NCBI RefSeq assembly: GCF_001567565.1
Contig: NZ_LSSW01000020.1
Span: 238,370 to 302,369 of the forward strand
DNA length: 64,000 nt
Reading direction: 5' to 3'
Source: Ectopseudomonas composti
Lineage (GTDB): Bacteria > Pseudomonadota > Gammaproteobacteria > Pseudomonadales > Pseudomonadaceae
Positions 43,519-51,502 of this stretch are shown here, in pieces. A program made the position numbers and the translations under genes. The notes beneath the pieces are model-generated. The model saw only the letters and a program-made list of their open reading frames with translations. It did no database searches and had not been told where the DNA came from. Numbering within the stretch: position 1 is the stretch's first letter; every line of letters starts with the position of its first letter.

Positions 43519-43542
43519 GACGCCCCGGCTAGGCGGGGCGTC
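43519..43542 (-). terminator. Hairpin between iron-binding protein and permease genes
   Basis: A 9-bp stem GACGCCCCG/CGGGGCGTC is followed on the minus strand by GTCTTTTCC. Sitting 45 bases after the binding-protein stop and 26 bases before the permease start, it probably attenuates read-through, giving more binding protein than permease. Confidence 0.75.
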
Positions 43543-43587
43543 GCAGTATAACGGCAGCGGGGCGGATCGCCGAAGGCACGATCCTCT

Positions 43588-44589
43588 TTACTGCCAGCCA
43601 GCGCGATCCATCAGCATGGTCGCTTCGGCCTGGCGCTTGCCCGCCACTTCGGTGGCCACGGTATCGGCCTTGAAGGTGCCCCAGGACGCGACCTCGGCGG
43701 ACGGCTGCACCGCAGGGTTGGCCGGGTATTCCTGGTTGACGCCGGCGAAGATGCTCTGCGCGTCCGGGGTGGTCATCCACTCCAGCAGCTTCCTGGCCTG
43801 CTCGGCATGCGGTGCATGCTTGGTCACGCCGGCACCGGCCAGGTTGACGTGCACGCCACGGTCAGCCTGGTTCGGCCAGAACGGCTTCACTTTCAGATCC
43901 GGGTTCTGCTTGTGCAGGCGGCCATAGTAGTAGGTGTTGGTGATGCCCACATCGCACTGGCCGGCGTCGATGGCCTGCAGCAGCGCAGTGTCATCGGCGA
44001 ATACATCGGTCGCCAGGTTGTCGACCCAGCCCTTGACGATTTCCTCGGTCTTCTCGGCGCCATGGGCCTCGATCAGGGTGGCGGTCAGCGACTGATTGTA
44101 GACCTTCTTGCTGGTGCGCAGGCACAGGCGGCCTTCCCAGTTCTTGTCCGCCAGGGCTTCGTAGGTGGACAACTCCTCCGGCTTGACCCGCTCGGTGGAG
44201 TAGAAAATGGTCCGTGCGCGCAGCGACAGGCCAGTCCAGCTGTCGGTGCTGGAGCGGTACTGGGCCGGAATATTGGCGTCGATGATGTCGGACTTGGTCG
44301 GCTGCAGCACGCCTTCCTGCTCGGCTTGCCAGAGGTTGCCGGCATCGACGGTGATCAGCAGATCGGCCGGGGTATTGGCACCTTCGGCCTTGAGGCGGGC
44401 GATCAGCGGGGCCTCCTTGTCGGTGATGAACTTCACCTTGACCCCGGTTTTCTCGGTATAGGCGTCGAACACTGGCTTGATCAACTCATCGATGCGAGCG
44501 GAGTAGACCACCACCTCATCGGCAGCCTGGACGGCAGTTGCCAAGGTGCTAAGAGTGAATGCGGCGAGGAGCGTGTTGCGAGCCTTCAT
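43588..44589 (-). CDS. Periplasmic iron(III)-binding protein (FutA/HitA-like)
   Basis: This 333-residue receptor of the ferric ABC importer has a signal peptide ([21 protein letters not shown], cut after AQA), then [19 protein letters not shown]. The dityrosine iron-binding motif NTYYYGRL is present near residue 220, as in FbpA/FutA proteins. ATG 44589 is chosen; the frame opens upstream to 44664 but those residues do not form a signal peptide. It is first gene of the iron pair. Confidence 0.92.
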   Translation of the reverse strand: MKARNTLLAAFTLSTLATAVQAADEVVVYSARIDELIKPVFDAYTEKTGVKVKFITDKEAPLIARLKAEGANTPADLLITVDAGNLWQAEQEGVLQPTKSDIIDANIPAQYRSSTDSWTGLSLRARTIFYSTERVKPEELSTYEALADKNWEGRLCLRTSKKVYNQSLTATLIEAHGAEKTEEIVKGWVDNLATDVFADDTALLQAIDAGQCDVGITNTYYYGRLHKQNPDLKVKPFWPNQADRGVHVNLAGAGVTKHAPHAEQARKLLEWMTTPDAQSIFAGVNQEYPANPAVQPSAEVASWGTFKADTVATEVAGKRQAEATMLMDRAGWQ

Positions 44590-44699
44590 GGGACCAGCCT
44601 CTTGTGGATAACAAAGTGGCTGAATAGTAGTGAATGTTATTTGCCTTCTCAACGTAAACAACAACGCGAAACGCAGCAGTTATTACAAGTTGCGTCAGC

Positions 44700-45923
44700 T
44701 CAGGCCCTGGCCAGCTCCGGCAGATCACCCGACAGCCCAAGGGCCTGGCGCACGAACAGCGCCTTGGCTTCTGCCTGGCTATCCACCAGGTCGAGGCCGA
44801 CGTTGCGCAGCAGGCGCAGCGGCAGCGGGTCGGCCTGGAACAGGCGCTGGAACCCTTCCATCGCGGCCATCATCGCCAGATTATGCGGCATGCGCCGACG
44901 CTCGAAACGGCTCAGCACCCGCTCCTCAGCAAGGTTCTCGCCTCGCGCAGCGGCATGCAGCAGCACCTCGGCGAGCACGGCCGCATCGAGAAAGCCCAGG
45001 TTGACGCCCTGCCCCGCCAGCGGGTGGATGGTGTGCGCGGCATCGCCGATCAGCGCCAGCCCCGGCTCCACATAGCGCTTGGCGTGGCGTTGGCGCAGCG
45101 GGATGCACAGACGACGATCGGCATGCAGCACCTTACCCAGGCGCGACTCGAAGGCCTTGCCCAGCTCCACGCAGAACGCCTCGTCATCCAGCGCCATCAG
45201 GCGCTCGGCCTCCGCCGGCACGGTCGACCAGACGATCGAGCACCAGTGCTCGTCCGCCGGCCCGGCCAGTGGCAGGAACGCCAGGGGGCCATCGTCGGTG
45301 AAGCGCTGCCAGGCCGTGGCCTGATGCGGGCGCTCGCAACGCACGCTGGTCACGATGGCGTGATGCAGATAGTCCCACTCACGGGTGGCGCAACCGGCCA
45401 GGCGTCTTACCGCGGAGTTGGCGCCATCGGCAGCCACCAGCAGCGGTGCACGCAACTGGCGACCATCGGTAAGGGTCAGCAGCCAGTCGTCACCGCTGCG
45501 GCGCAGCTGCTCAAGGCGTGCCCCGGGCAGCAGGCCGATCTGGCTGTCATGCAGGCGTTCGAGCAGGGCGTCCTGCACCACACGATTCTCGACGATATGG
45601 CCCAGCGTATCGGCATGCACGCTGGCGGCGGCGAAATGAATGCTGCCGGTGCCGGAGCCGTCCCACACGTGCATTTCGCCATAAGGGCAGGCGCGCCGCG
45701 CGGCGATACCTTGCCAGGCGCCCAGGCGTTCGAGGATGCGCTGGCTGGCCATCGACAGCGCGCTGACGCGCGGCTCGAACGGCGCCTGCGCAGCGAACGG
45801 TGACACGCTGAGCGGGCTGCCATCGACGATCAGGATGTCCAGGCCACTGTGCTCCAGCGCCAGAGCCAGGGTACTGCCGACCATTCCGGCGCCGACGATG
45901 ATCAGATCCGCTCGCATATTCAT
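44700..45923 (-). CDS. UbiI/UbiH-family FAD monooxygenase
   Basis: This flavin hydroxylase of the ubiquinone pathway is probably the C5 hydroxylase UbiI. The 407-residue protein has the FAD motifs LIIVGAGMVGSTLALALEHS (N-terminal GxGxxG), VAADGANSAVRRLAG (DG motif) and LIGDAAHTIHPLAGQGVNLGF (GD motif), all canonical for UbiH/UbiI/UbiF. It lies 10 bases downstream of ubiH in one operon. The assignment to UbiI rather than another member rests on position (PA5221 counterpart). Confidence 0.85.
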   Translation of the reverse strand: MNMRADLIIVGAGMVGSTLALALEHSGLDILIVDGSPLSVSPFAAQAPFEPRVSALSMASQRILERLGAWQGIAARRACPYGEMHVWDGSGTGSIHFAAASVHADTLGHIVENRVVQDALLERLHDSQIGLLPGARLEQLRRSGDDWLLTLTDGRQLRAPLLVAADGANSAVRRLAGCATREWDYLHHAIVTSVRCERPHQATAWQRFTDDGPLAFLPLAGPADEHWCSIVWSTVPAEAERLMALDDEAFCVELGKAFESRLGKVLHADRRLCIPLRQRHAKRYVEPGLALIGDAAHTIHPLAGQGVNLGFLDAAVLAEVLLHAAARGENLAEERVLSRFERRRMPHNLAMMAAMEGFQRLFQADPLPLRLLRNVGLDLVDSQAEAKALFVRQALGLSGDLPELARA

Positions 45924-45933
45924 TCCTTGGCTG

Positions 45934-47118
45934 TCAGAGACTTCGCGTGCCCATGCCCATCGCCTGGCGGGCGAACCAACGCTTGGCCGGCGGCAACAGA
46001 TCGAGGCCGAGCAGGCCGAGGTTGCGCCCGGTGGCCAGCAGCGGCTGGGCGTTGCTGAACAGACGTGTCACCTGATCGGAGAAACCGACTGTCATATTCT
46101 GGTCGCGCTGCTGACGCTGCTGATAACGCTGCAGGGTGGTGAAGTCACCCAAGGGGGCGTCGCTACCGATCAGCACCTCGGCCAATGCCAGCGTATCGCG
46201 CAACGACAGGTTGTAGCCCTGGCCGGCAATCGGGTGCAGGCTGTGCGCCGCATTGCCGAGCACCACCAGATGCGCGCGCACCTGTTCCTGCGCTTCGACC
46301 AGGCTCAGCGGATAGAGATGTCGCGCACCGACCTGCCGCAAGGCGCCCAGGCGGTAGCCGAAGGCCTGCTGCAACTCCGCGAGAAAGTTTGCCTCGCTGA
46401 CGCGCAACAAGCGCTCGGCGTCGGCGCTGGCGCGCGTCCAGACCAGCGCACAGCGGTTGTCGCTCAGGGGCAACATGGCCATGGGGCCGTCATCGGTGAA
46501 GCGCTCGAAGGCCTGGCCGCGATGCGCTTCCAGCGGACTGACGTTGGCGATCAATGCGCTTTGACCATAGGGTTTGCTACTGACGACGATACCGAGCTGC
46601 TCGCGCAGAGCGGAACGCCCACCGTCAGCGAGAATCGCCAGGTCGCAATCGAGGCAGGTCTCATCGTTGAGGGTCAGGCGATAGCCATCGTCGACACGCT
46701 GCATGCCGACCACTTCAGCCGGGCAGCGCCATTCGATCACCTCCGCATCCAGCGCCTGCCACAGGCAATGGCCGATCCAGGCGTTCTCCACCACGTAGCC
46801 AAGCGCCGGCACACCTTCTTCGATGGCCTGCAGGCGCGCGGCGCCAAAGCGGCCACGGTCGGAAACATGAATCTGCTGAATCGGCTCGGCGCGCTGGGCG
46901 ATGCACTGCCACAGACCAAGGCGCTCGTAGATCAGCCGGCTGCCGTAAGACAGCGCGGTGGAGCGCGCGTCGTAGCTGGGCTGATATTCGCTGCCCGGAG
47001 CGAAGGGCTCGATCAGGGCAATGCGCCAACCACGCTGACGCGCGGTGTCCTGCAGGGCCAGCGCCAGGCTGGCTCCCACCAAGCCACCACCAATGATCGC
47101 CAGGTTCACACGGGACAT
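45934..47118 (-). CDS. ubiH: 2-octaprenyl-6-methoxyphenyl hydroxylase UbiH
   Basis: This FAD-dependent hydroxylase of ubiquinone biosynthesis has 394 residues. It contains LAIIGGGLVGASLALALQDT, ARSTALSYGSRLIYERLG (UbiH family block), LAILADGGRSALREQLG, and VVLGNAAHSLHPIAGQGYNL. The GD motif is GN here. It starts MSRVNLAIIGGGLVG, four bases after pepP, and is cotranscribed with ygfB, pepP and the UbiI-like gene, an arrangement conserved in gammaproteobacteria. Confidence 0.92.
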   Translation of the reverse strand: MSRVNLAIIGGGLVGASLALALQDTARQRGWRIALIEPFAPGSEYQPSYDARSTALSYGSRLIYERLGLWQCIAQRAEPIQQIHVSDRGRFGAARLQAIEEGVPALGYVVENAWIGHCLWQALDAEVIEWRCPAEVVGMQRVDDGYRLTLNDETCLDCDLAILADGGRSALREQLGIVVSSKPYGQSALIANVSPLEAHRGQAFERFTDDGPMAMLPLSDNRCALVWTRASADAERLLRVSEANFLAELQQAFGYRLGALRQVGARHLYPLSLVEAQEQVRAHLVVLGNAAHSLHPIAGQGYNLSLRDTLALAEVLIGSDAPLGDFTTLQRYQQRQQRDQNMTVGFSDQVTRLFSNAQPLLATGRNLGLLGLDLLPPAKRWFARQAMGMGTRSL

Positions 47119-47122
47119 GGGC

Positions 47123-48457
47123 TCAGGCCGCCTCGCTTCGAGCAGCAGCCATCAGCGCCTCGATCTCGGCGACGGTCTTGGGCACACCACCGGTGAGCAC
47201 CTCGCACCCCTTGCGGGTCACCACCACGTCGTCTTCGATGCGCACACCAATGCCGCGCCACTTCTTGGCGACCCTGTCGTCGTCCGCCGCGATATAGATG
47301 CCGGGCTCGACCGTCATCGCCATGCCCGGTTCGAGCACGCGCCACTCGCCGCCGACCTTGTAGTCGCCGACGTCATGCACGTCCATGCCCAGCCAATGGC
47401 CGGCGCGATGCATATAGAAGGGTTTGTAGGCCTCGCCGGCGATCAGCTCGTCGACATCGCCGCTGAGCAACCCCAGCTCCACCAGCCCAGCGGTGATCAC
47501 CCGCACGGTGGCCTCATGGGCTTCGTTCCAGTGCTTGCCCGGGGCGATGTGCTTGAAGGCTTCCTCGTTGGCCGCCAGCACCAGCTCGTAGATGGCCTTC
47601 TGCTCGGGCGAGAAGGTGCCGCTGACCGGGAAGGTGCGGGTGATGTCGCTGGCGTAGCAGTCGATCTCGCAACCGGCGTCGATCAGCACCAGGTCACCAT
47701 CCTTGAGCGGCGCGTCGTTCTCGCGGTAGTGCAGGATGCAGGCATTCTTGCCTGCCGCGACGATGCTGCCATAGGCCGGCATCTTCGCCCCACCCTTGCG
47801 GAACTCGTAATCCAGCTCCGCTTCGAGGTGGTATTCATAGAGGCCAGCACGGCTGGCCTGCATCGCGCGAATGTGAGCTCGCGCACTGATCTCGGCGGCT
47901 TCCTTCATCACCTTCACCTCGGCCGCCGACTTGTACAGGCGCATGTCGTGCAGCAGGTGGTCGAGGGCGACGAATTCATTCGGCGGCGTCGCGCCCTGAC
48001 GGGCCTTGGCGCGGATGTGATTGACCCACTCCATGAGCCGATGATCGAACTCCTGGTTGCAACCAATGGCGTAGTAGACGCGCTCGCGTCCTTCGATCAG
48101 CCCCGGAAGGATGTCGTCGATATCGCCAATGGGAAAAGCATCGTCGGCGCCAAACTTGCTGATCGCACCGTCCTGACCGGCACGCAGGCCGTCCCACAGC
48201 TCACGCTCCGGGTCACGTTCACGGCAGAACAACACGTACTCGCCATGCTCGCGCCCCGGGATCAGCACCATCACGGCCTCGGGCTCGGGGAAGCCGGTGA
48301 GGTACTGGAAGTCGCTGTCCTGACGGTAGACATGCTCGACGTCGCGGTTGCGGATGTACACCGGCGCCGCCGACAGGATGGCAATGCTGTTGGGTTCCAT
48401 CTGCGCCATCAGCGCCTTGCGCCGACGGGCATATTCGGACTTGGGGATGCTGATCAC
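47123..48457 (-). CDS. pepP: Xaa-Pro aminopeptidase PepP
   Basis: PepP removes N-terminal residues preceding proline. The 444-residue M24 enzyme has an N-terminal creatinase-like domain and a pita-bread catalytic domain with metal ligands in LVLIDAGCEIDCYASDITRTFP (two Asp), HRAGHWLGMDVHDVG (His), TVEPGIYI (Glu) and GVRIEDDVVVT (Glu). Start MISIPKSEYARRRKALMAQM. It lies 18 bases downstream of ygfB. Confidence 0.94.
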   Translation of the reverse strand: MISIPKSEYARRRKALMAQMEPNSIAILSAAPVYIRNRDVEHVYRQDSDFQYLTGFPEPEAVMVLIPGREHGEYVLFCRERDPERELWDGLRAGQDGAISKFGADDAFPIGDIDDILPGLIEGRERVYYAIGCNQEFDHRLMEWVNHIRAKARQGATPPNEFVALDHLLHDMRLYKSAAEVKVMKEAAEISARAHIRAMQASRAGLYEYHLEAELDYEFRKGGAKMPAYGSIVAAGKNACILHYRENDAPLKDGDLVLIDAGCEIDCYASDITRTFPVSGTFSPEQKAIYELVLAANEEAFKHIAPGKHWNEAHEATVRVITAGLVELGLLSGDVDELIAGEAYKPFYMHRAGHWLGMDVHDVGDYKVGGEWRVLEPGMAMTVEPGIYIAADDDRVAKKWRGIGVRIEDDVVVTRKGCEVLTGGVPKTVAEIEALMAAARSEAA

Positions 48458-48475
48458 GGCAGGCTCCGGCGAAAT

Positions 48476-49030
48476 TCAGTGCAGGGACGGTTTGGCGGCA
48501 GGCGCAGCAGGTTTGGCGCACTCGGTGAACAGCAGCAACGGGGCGACCCGCAGATACTCCATCACCTCCATGTAATCGCTCTCGCCATCTTCCGACTCTT
48601 CCAGGGCACTCTGCACCTGGGCGATAGCGGAGAGATCCTGCAGCACCTCCATGGCCTCGGCACTCAGCGCGCCGTCGCGGGCGGTCAGGCCGAAGCCACC
48701 GAGAAAGCCCTGGCACCACTGCCCGAGCGCGACAGCTCGCTGTGCCAGCGGCGCTTCGTCATCCGGCAGCAACAGCACCACGGTGATGTCTTCACTGCAC
48801 AGCTCGCCCTTGACCATCTCCTGCAAGCCGATCAACGCCTGGCGCACGCTGTCCTGCGGCTCGCCACCGAGCAGGTCGGTAGCGTCGAGCAGCCAGGCAT
48901 CGGCGTCGAAGCCGGCACCCGCGCAGCTGCGACCGAGCAGCAGGCCATGCAGTTCAGCTGGGGAAACGGGATGCCCGGCGCTGGTCAACAGAGCGGCGAA
49001 GGCGGCGTAGGGAGAGCTTGGAATCGACAT
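48476..49030 (-). CDS. ygfB: UPF0149 protein YgfB
   Basis: This 184-residue YgfB/YecA-type helical protein has [16 protein letters not shown] near the N-terminus and the acidic [31 protein letters not shown] core typical of UPF0149. In P. aeruginosa YgfB is reported to dampen ampDh3 expression and so influence beta-lactam resistance. It heads the ygfB-pepP-ubiH-ubiI operon and is divergent from the zapA cluster. Confidence 0.9.
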   Translation of the reverse strand: MSIPSSPYAAFAALLTSAGHPVSPAELHGLLLGRSCAGAGFDADAWLLDATDLLGGEPQDSVRQALIGLQEMVKGELCSEDITVVLLLPDDEAPLAQRAVALGQWCQGFLGGFGLTARDGALSAEAMEVLQDLSAIAQVQSALEESEDGESDYMEVMEYLRVAPLLLFTECAKPAAPAAKPSLH

Positions 49031-49161
49031 AGATAGCTAGGCGCCAGGCGGCGCAATCTCTAGAATGGAGGCCTCGTATCCTAGCACCGGCAGACGCGGC
49101 AAGACCATCCGAGGCCGCCGCGGTGATGACATCATCTGCATCACACCATTGCCATCTGGGT

Positions 49162-49190
49162 TTGACCCCTAACCGGGACAGGCCTATATA
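49162..49190 (+). promoter_or_regulatory. Sigma-70 promoter for the zapA cluster
   Basis: A TTGACC -35 box (49162-49167) and TATATA -10 box (49185-49190) are separated by a 17-base spacer, about 30 bases before the first ATG. It matches the sigma-70 consensus closely. Confidence 0.75.
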
Positions 49191-49220
49191 GTCCAGCCAG
49201 CCATCCCGTAGCGAGAGCCC

Positions 49221-49430
49221 ATGGAAGACGCCGATCTGCACGCCTTGACCGCCAAGCTGGAGCTCCTGATCCAGCGTGTCGAGCAGCTAAAGGCTCACAA
49301 CCGACTCCTGCTGGCGAATGAACAGGCCTGGCGTGAGGAACGCGCCCATCTGATCGAAAAGAACGAAATGGCCCGGCACAAGGTCGAATCGATGATTTCG
49401 CGCCTTAAAGCCCTGGAGCAGGACTCATGA
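49221..49430 (+). CDS. ZapB-like TIGR02449 coiled-coil protein
   Basis: This 69-residue protein is almost entirely coiled coil (heptads such as LHALTAKLELLIQRVEQLKA and HKVESMISRLKALEQ). It is the small TIGR02449 protein that precedes zapA in pseudomonads and probably supports the divisome in a ZapB-like way. Its stop overlaps the zapA ATG (ATGA). Confidence 0.83.
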   Translation: MEDADLHALTAKLELLIQRVEQLKAHNRLLLANEQAWREERAHLIEKNEMARHKVESMISRLKALEQDS

Positions 49431-49732
49431 CCCAGTCGAACACCGTGACCGTCCATATTTTGGACAAAGAATATTGCATCGCCTGCCCGCAGGATGAACG
49501 CGCCAATCTGGAAAGCGCTGCCCGCTACCTGGACGGCAAGATGCGTGAGATTCGCACCAGCGGCAAAGTGATCGGTGCCGACCGCGTTGCCGTGATGGCC
49601 GCGCTGAACATCACCCACGACCTGCTGCACAAGCAGCAACGCCTGGATCAGGACGCCAACTCCACCCGCCAGCAGGTTCGTGACCTGCTCGATCGCGTCG
49701 ATCAGGCCCTGACCGACGACACGGCCCCCTGA
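49427..49732 (+). CDS. zapA: Cell division protein ZapA
   Basis: ZapA crosslinks FtsZ filaments in the Z-ring. The 101-residue protein has the ZapA globular head (VHILDKEYCIACPQDERANLESAARYLDGKMREIR) and C-terminal coiled coil. It overlaps the upstream coiled-coil gene and is followed by the 6S RNA gene and ygfA, a classical order. Confidence 0.94.
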   Translation: MTQSNTVTVHILDKEYCIACPQDERANLESAARYLDGKMREIRTSGKVIGADRVAVMAALNITHDLLHKQQRLDQDANSTRQQVRDLLDRVDQALTDDTAP

Positions 49733-49800
49733 GCCGACATGCCAGCCTGTTCGTCGCAGGCCGCCCCGCAGACGCTCCATTCGGGTATACTGGGCACAAC

Positions 49801-49976
49801 TTCCTGGGGTGTGCGCCAGTCGGTGATGTCCCTGAGCCGATACGCACAACCACGGGGGTTGCACGTTGGGGCCGGTGTGCATGTCCGCCTGACGGAAAGC
49901 CTTAACGCCTCCTGCAACCTCCACCTTGAACTTTCGGGTTCAAGGGCTAAACCGACAGCGGCACGCTGGGAAGTCA
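49801..49976 (+). ncRNA. ssrS: 6S RNA
   Basis: 6S RNA binds the sigma-70 RNA polymerase holoenzyme by mimicking an open promoter. The ~176-nt segment between zapA and ygfA begins TTCCTGGGGTGTGCGCCAGT and closes with GCACGCTGGGAAGT, which pairs back to the 5' end; blocks such as GTGATGTCCCTGAGCCGATA and TTGAACTTTCGGGTTCAAGG match the P. aeruginosa RNA as I recall it. A TATACT -10 box at 49786-49791 fits a start near 49799. Exact ends are approximate. Confidence 0.92.
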
Positions 49977-50025
49977 CCCTCCCCTCTGGTAGCCGCCGCT
50001 ACCTTACTTGCTCTACCCTCCTGAC

Positions 50026-50622
50026 ATGACCACTTCTACTTCCCCCAGTCGCCCGCAACTGCGCCGCGTGCTGCGTCAGCGTCGTCGTGCGCTCAGCCGC
50101 AGCCAGCAACGTGCCGCCGCGCGCGACCTGTATCGCCAACTGGCGCAGAGCCCGCAGTTTCGTCGCGCTCGGCACATCGCCCTGTACCTGCCCAACGACG
50201 GTGAAATCGACCCCCGGCCGCTGCTGGCCGCTGCGCAGAAGCGCGGCAAGCGCACCTATCTGCCGGTGCTCAGTGCCTGGCCGCGCACCAAGATGGTGTT
50301 CCAGCGCGTCACCCAGCACGAGAAACTAGCGGGCAATCGCTTCCGCATCCTCGAACCGCGCCCGCAGAGCAAACGTCAGCGCAAGATCTGGGCACTGGAT
50401 CTGGTGCTGCTGCCGCTGGTGGGCTTCGATGATCGCGGTGGGCGCCTCGGCATGGGCGGTGGTTTCTACGACCGCAGCCTGGCCTATCTGCACAGGCGCA
50501 AAAATTGGCACATGCCGACGCTGCTGGGCCTGGCGCACGAGTGCCAGCGAGTGGATGAACTGGCAATGGCCAGTTGGGACGTGCCTATGCAGGCCACGGT
50601 GACGGACAGAGCCTGGTATTGA
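50026..50622 (+). CDS. ygfA: 5-formyltetrahydrofolate cyclo-ligase
   Basis: This enzyme converts 5-formyl-THF to 5,10-methenyl-THF with ATP. The 198-residue protein has the basic N-terminus RRVLRQRRRALSRSQQ (ATP/substrate), LYLPNDGEIDPRPLL, and the DLVLLPLVGFDDRGGRLGMGGGFYDR motif that defines the family. ATG 50026 (MTTSTSPSRPQLRRV) is favoured over 50008. In E. coli and pseudomonads it is cotranscribed with 6S RNA. Confidence 0.92.
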   Translation: MTTSTSPSRPQLRRVLRQRRRALSRSQQRAAARDLYRQLAQSPQFRRARHIALYLPNDGEIDPRPLLAAAQKRGKRTYLPVLSAWPRTKMVFQRVTQHEKLAGNRFRILEPRPQSKRQRKIWALDLVLLPLVGFDDRGGRLGMGGGFYDRSLAYLHRRKNWHMPTLLGLAHECQRVDELAMASWDVPMQATVTDRAWY

Positions 50623-50676
50623 AGCGAAGGAAGCGGCACCGCGTTCCCTGCGGCGCTTACGCGTACAACCCGCGAA

Positions 50677-50808
50677 TCAGGGCTGCTGCGTTACATTGAC
50701 CGAAGCGTCGTTTTGACGCTCCCAGAGGCTCTGGGTGTAACCCGTGGTAACCACGCCCAGGCTGAACAGTACGACGAGAACCCACAAAAGATCTGGCTTG
50801 CGTTTCAT
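50677..50808 (-). CDS. Small single-pass membrane protein, 43 residues
   Basis: This short frame has a strong ribosome site (GGGAGG seven bases before ATG 50808). It encodes MKRKPDLLWVLVVLFSLGVV... through ...SLWERQNDASVNVTQQP: a basic N-terminus, one hydrophobic helix (~residues 8-22) and a polar tail. The positive-inside N-terminus suggests an inner-membrane protein with its tail in the periplasm. It sits in the 380-base gap between ygfA and the EVE gene, on the opposite strand to both. I believe similar small ORFs occur in other pseudomonads, but function is unknown. Confidence 0.7.
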   Translation of the reverse strand: MKRKPDLLWVLVVLFSLGVVTTGYTQSLWERQNDASVNVTQQP

Positions 50809-51003
50809 TTATTGCCTCCCCCTTCAAGGCAATGCGCGCGTTGGTCGCGCGTTATTGTTGTGTACAACAAGACAGCGCCAAGCGTTTAGCCGGGTATTTT
50901 CCGCCACTGCCAGGCACTGCGCAATTTCCGGCGCCAACCGACCGTCGGAGAGTTTCACTCAAACAAGCGTCCGCTTACGGACAGAACTGCTGGAGCAAAG
51001 TTC

Positions 51004-51453
51004 ATGCCTTATTGGCTGATGAAGTCCGAACCCGACGAACTATCCATCCACGATCTGCAGCGCCTGGGCAAAACCCGCTGGGATGGCGTGCGCAATTACC
51101 AGGCGCGCAACTTCATGCGGGCGATGCAAGCGGGCGACCTGTTCTTCTTCTATCACTCCAGCTGCCCGCAACCGGGCATTGCCGGCATCGCACGGATTGC
51201 CGGCGAGGTCTACCCGGATCCAACCGCGCTGGACCCGCAGAGCCACTATCATGACCCCAAGGCCAGCGCCGAGAAGAACCCCTGGAGCGCCCTGGACGTC
51301 GAGTTCGTCGAAGCCTTCGACGAGGTCGTGGCGCTGCAGCACCTGAAGAACAATCCGCTGCTGGCCGACCTGGCACTGGTACAACGCGGTAGCCGCCTGT
51401 CGGTGATGCCGGTGAGCGAGCCCGAGTGGACGGCGATTCTCGCCATGCGTTGA
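51004..51453 (+). CDS. EVE-domain protein
   Basis: This 149-residue single EVE domain protein has YWLMKSEPDELSIHDL at the start, TRWDGVRNYQARNFMRAMQAGDLFFFYHSS as the core, and GIAGIARIAGEVYPDPTA. EVE/PUA-like folds read modified bases in DNA or RNA, and stand-alone versions are common in proteobacteria. It has its own ATG after an AGCAAAG stretch. Confidence 0.88.
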   Translation: MPYWLMKSEPDELSIHDLQRLGKTRWDGVRNYQARNFMRAMQAGDLFFFYHSSCPQPGIAGIARIAGEVYPDPTALDPQSHYHDPKASAEKNPWSALDVEFVEAFDEVVALQHLKNNPLLADLALVQRGSRLSVMPVSEPEWTAILAMR

Positions 51454-51502
51454 GCCACTCACGGCGCTGTGCTATCACCACAGCAAGCCTAGGGAGTTAT
51501 CC

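Noticed and set aside
44623..44641. Possible Fur box upstream of the iron-binding protein gene
   Set aside because: The best 19-mer matches the Fur consensus at only about 10 of 19 positions, too weak to report as a feature although iron control would be expected.
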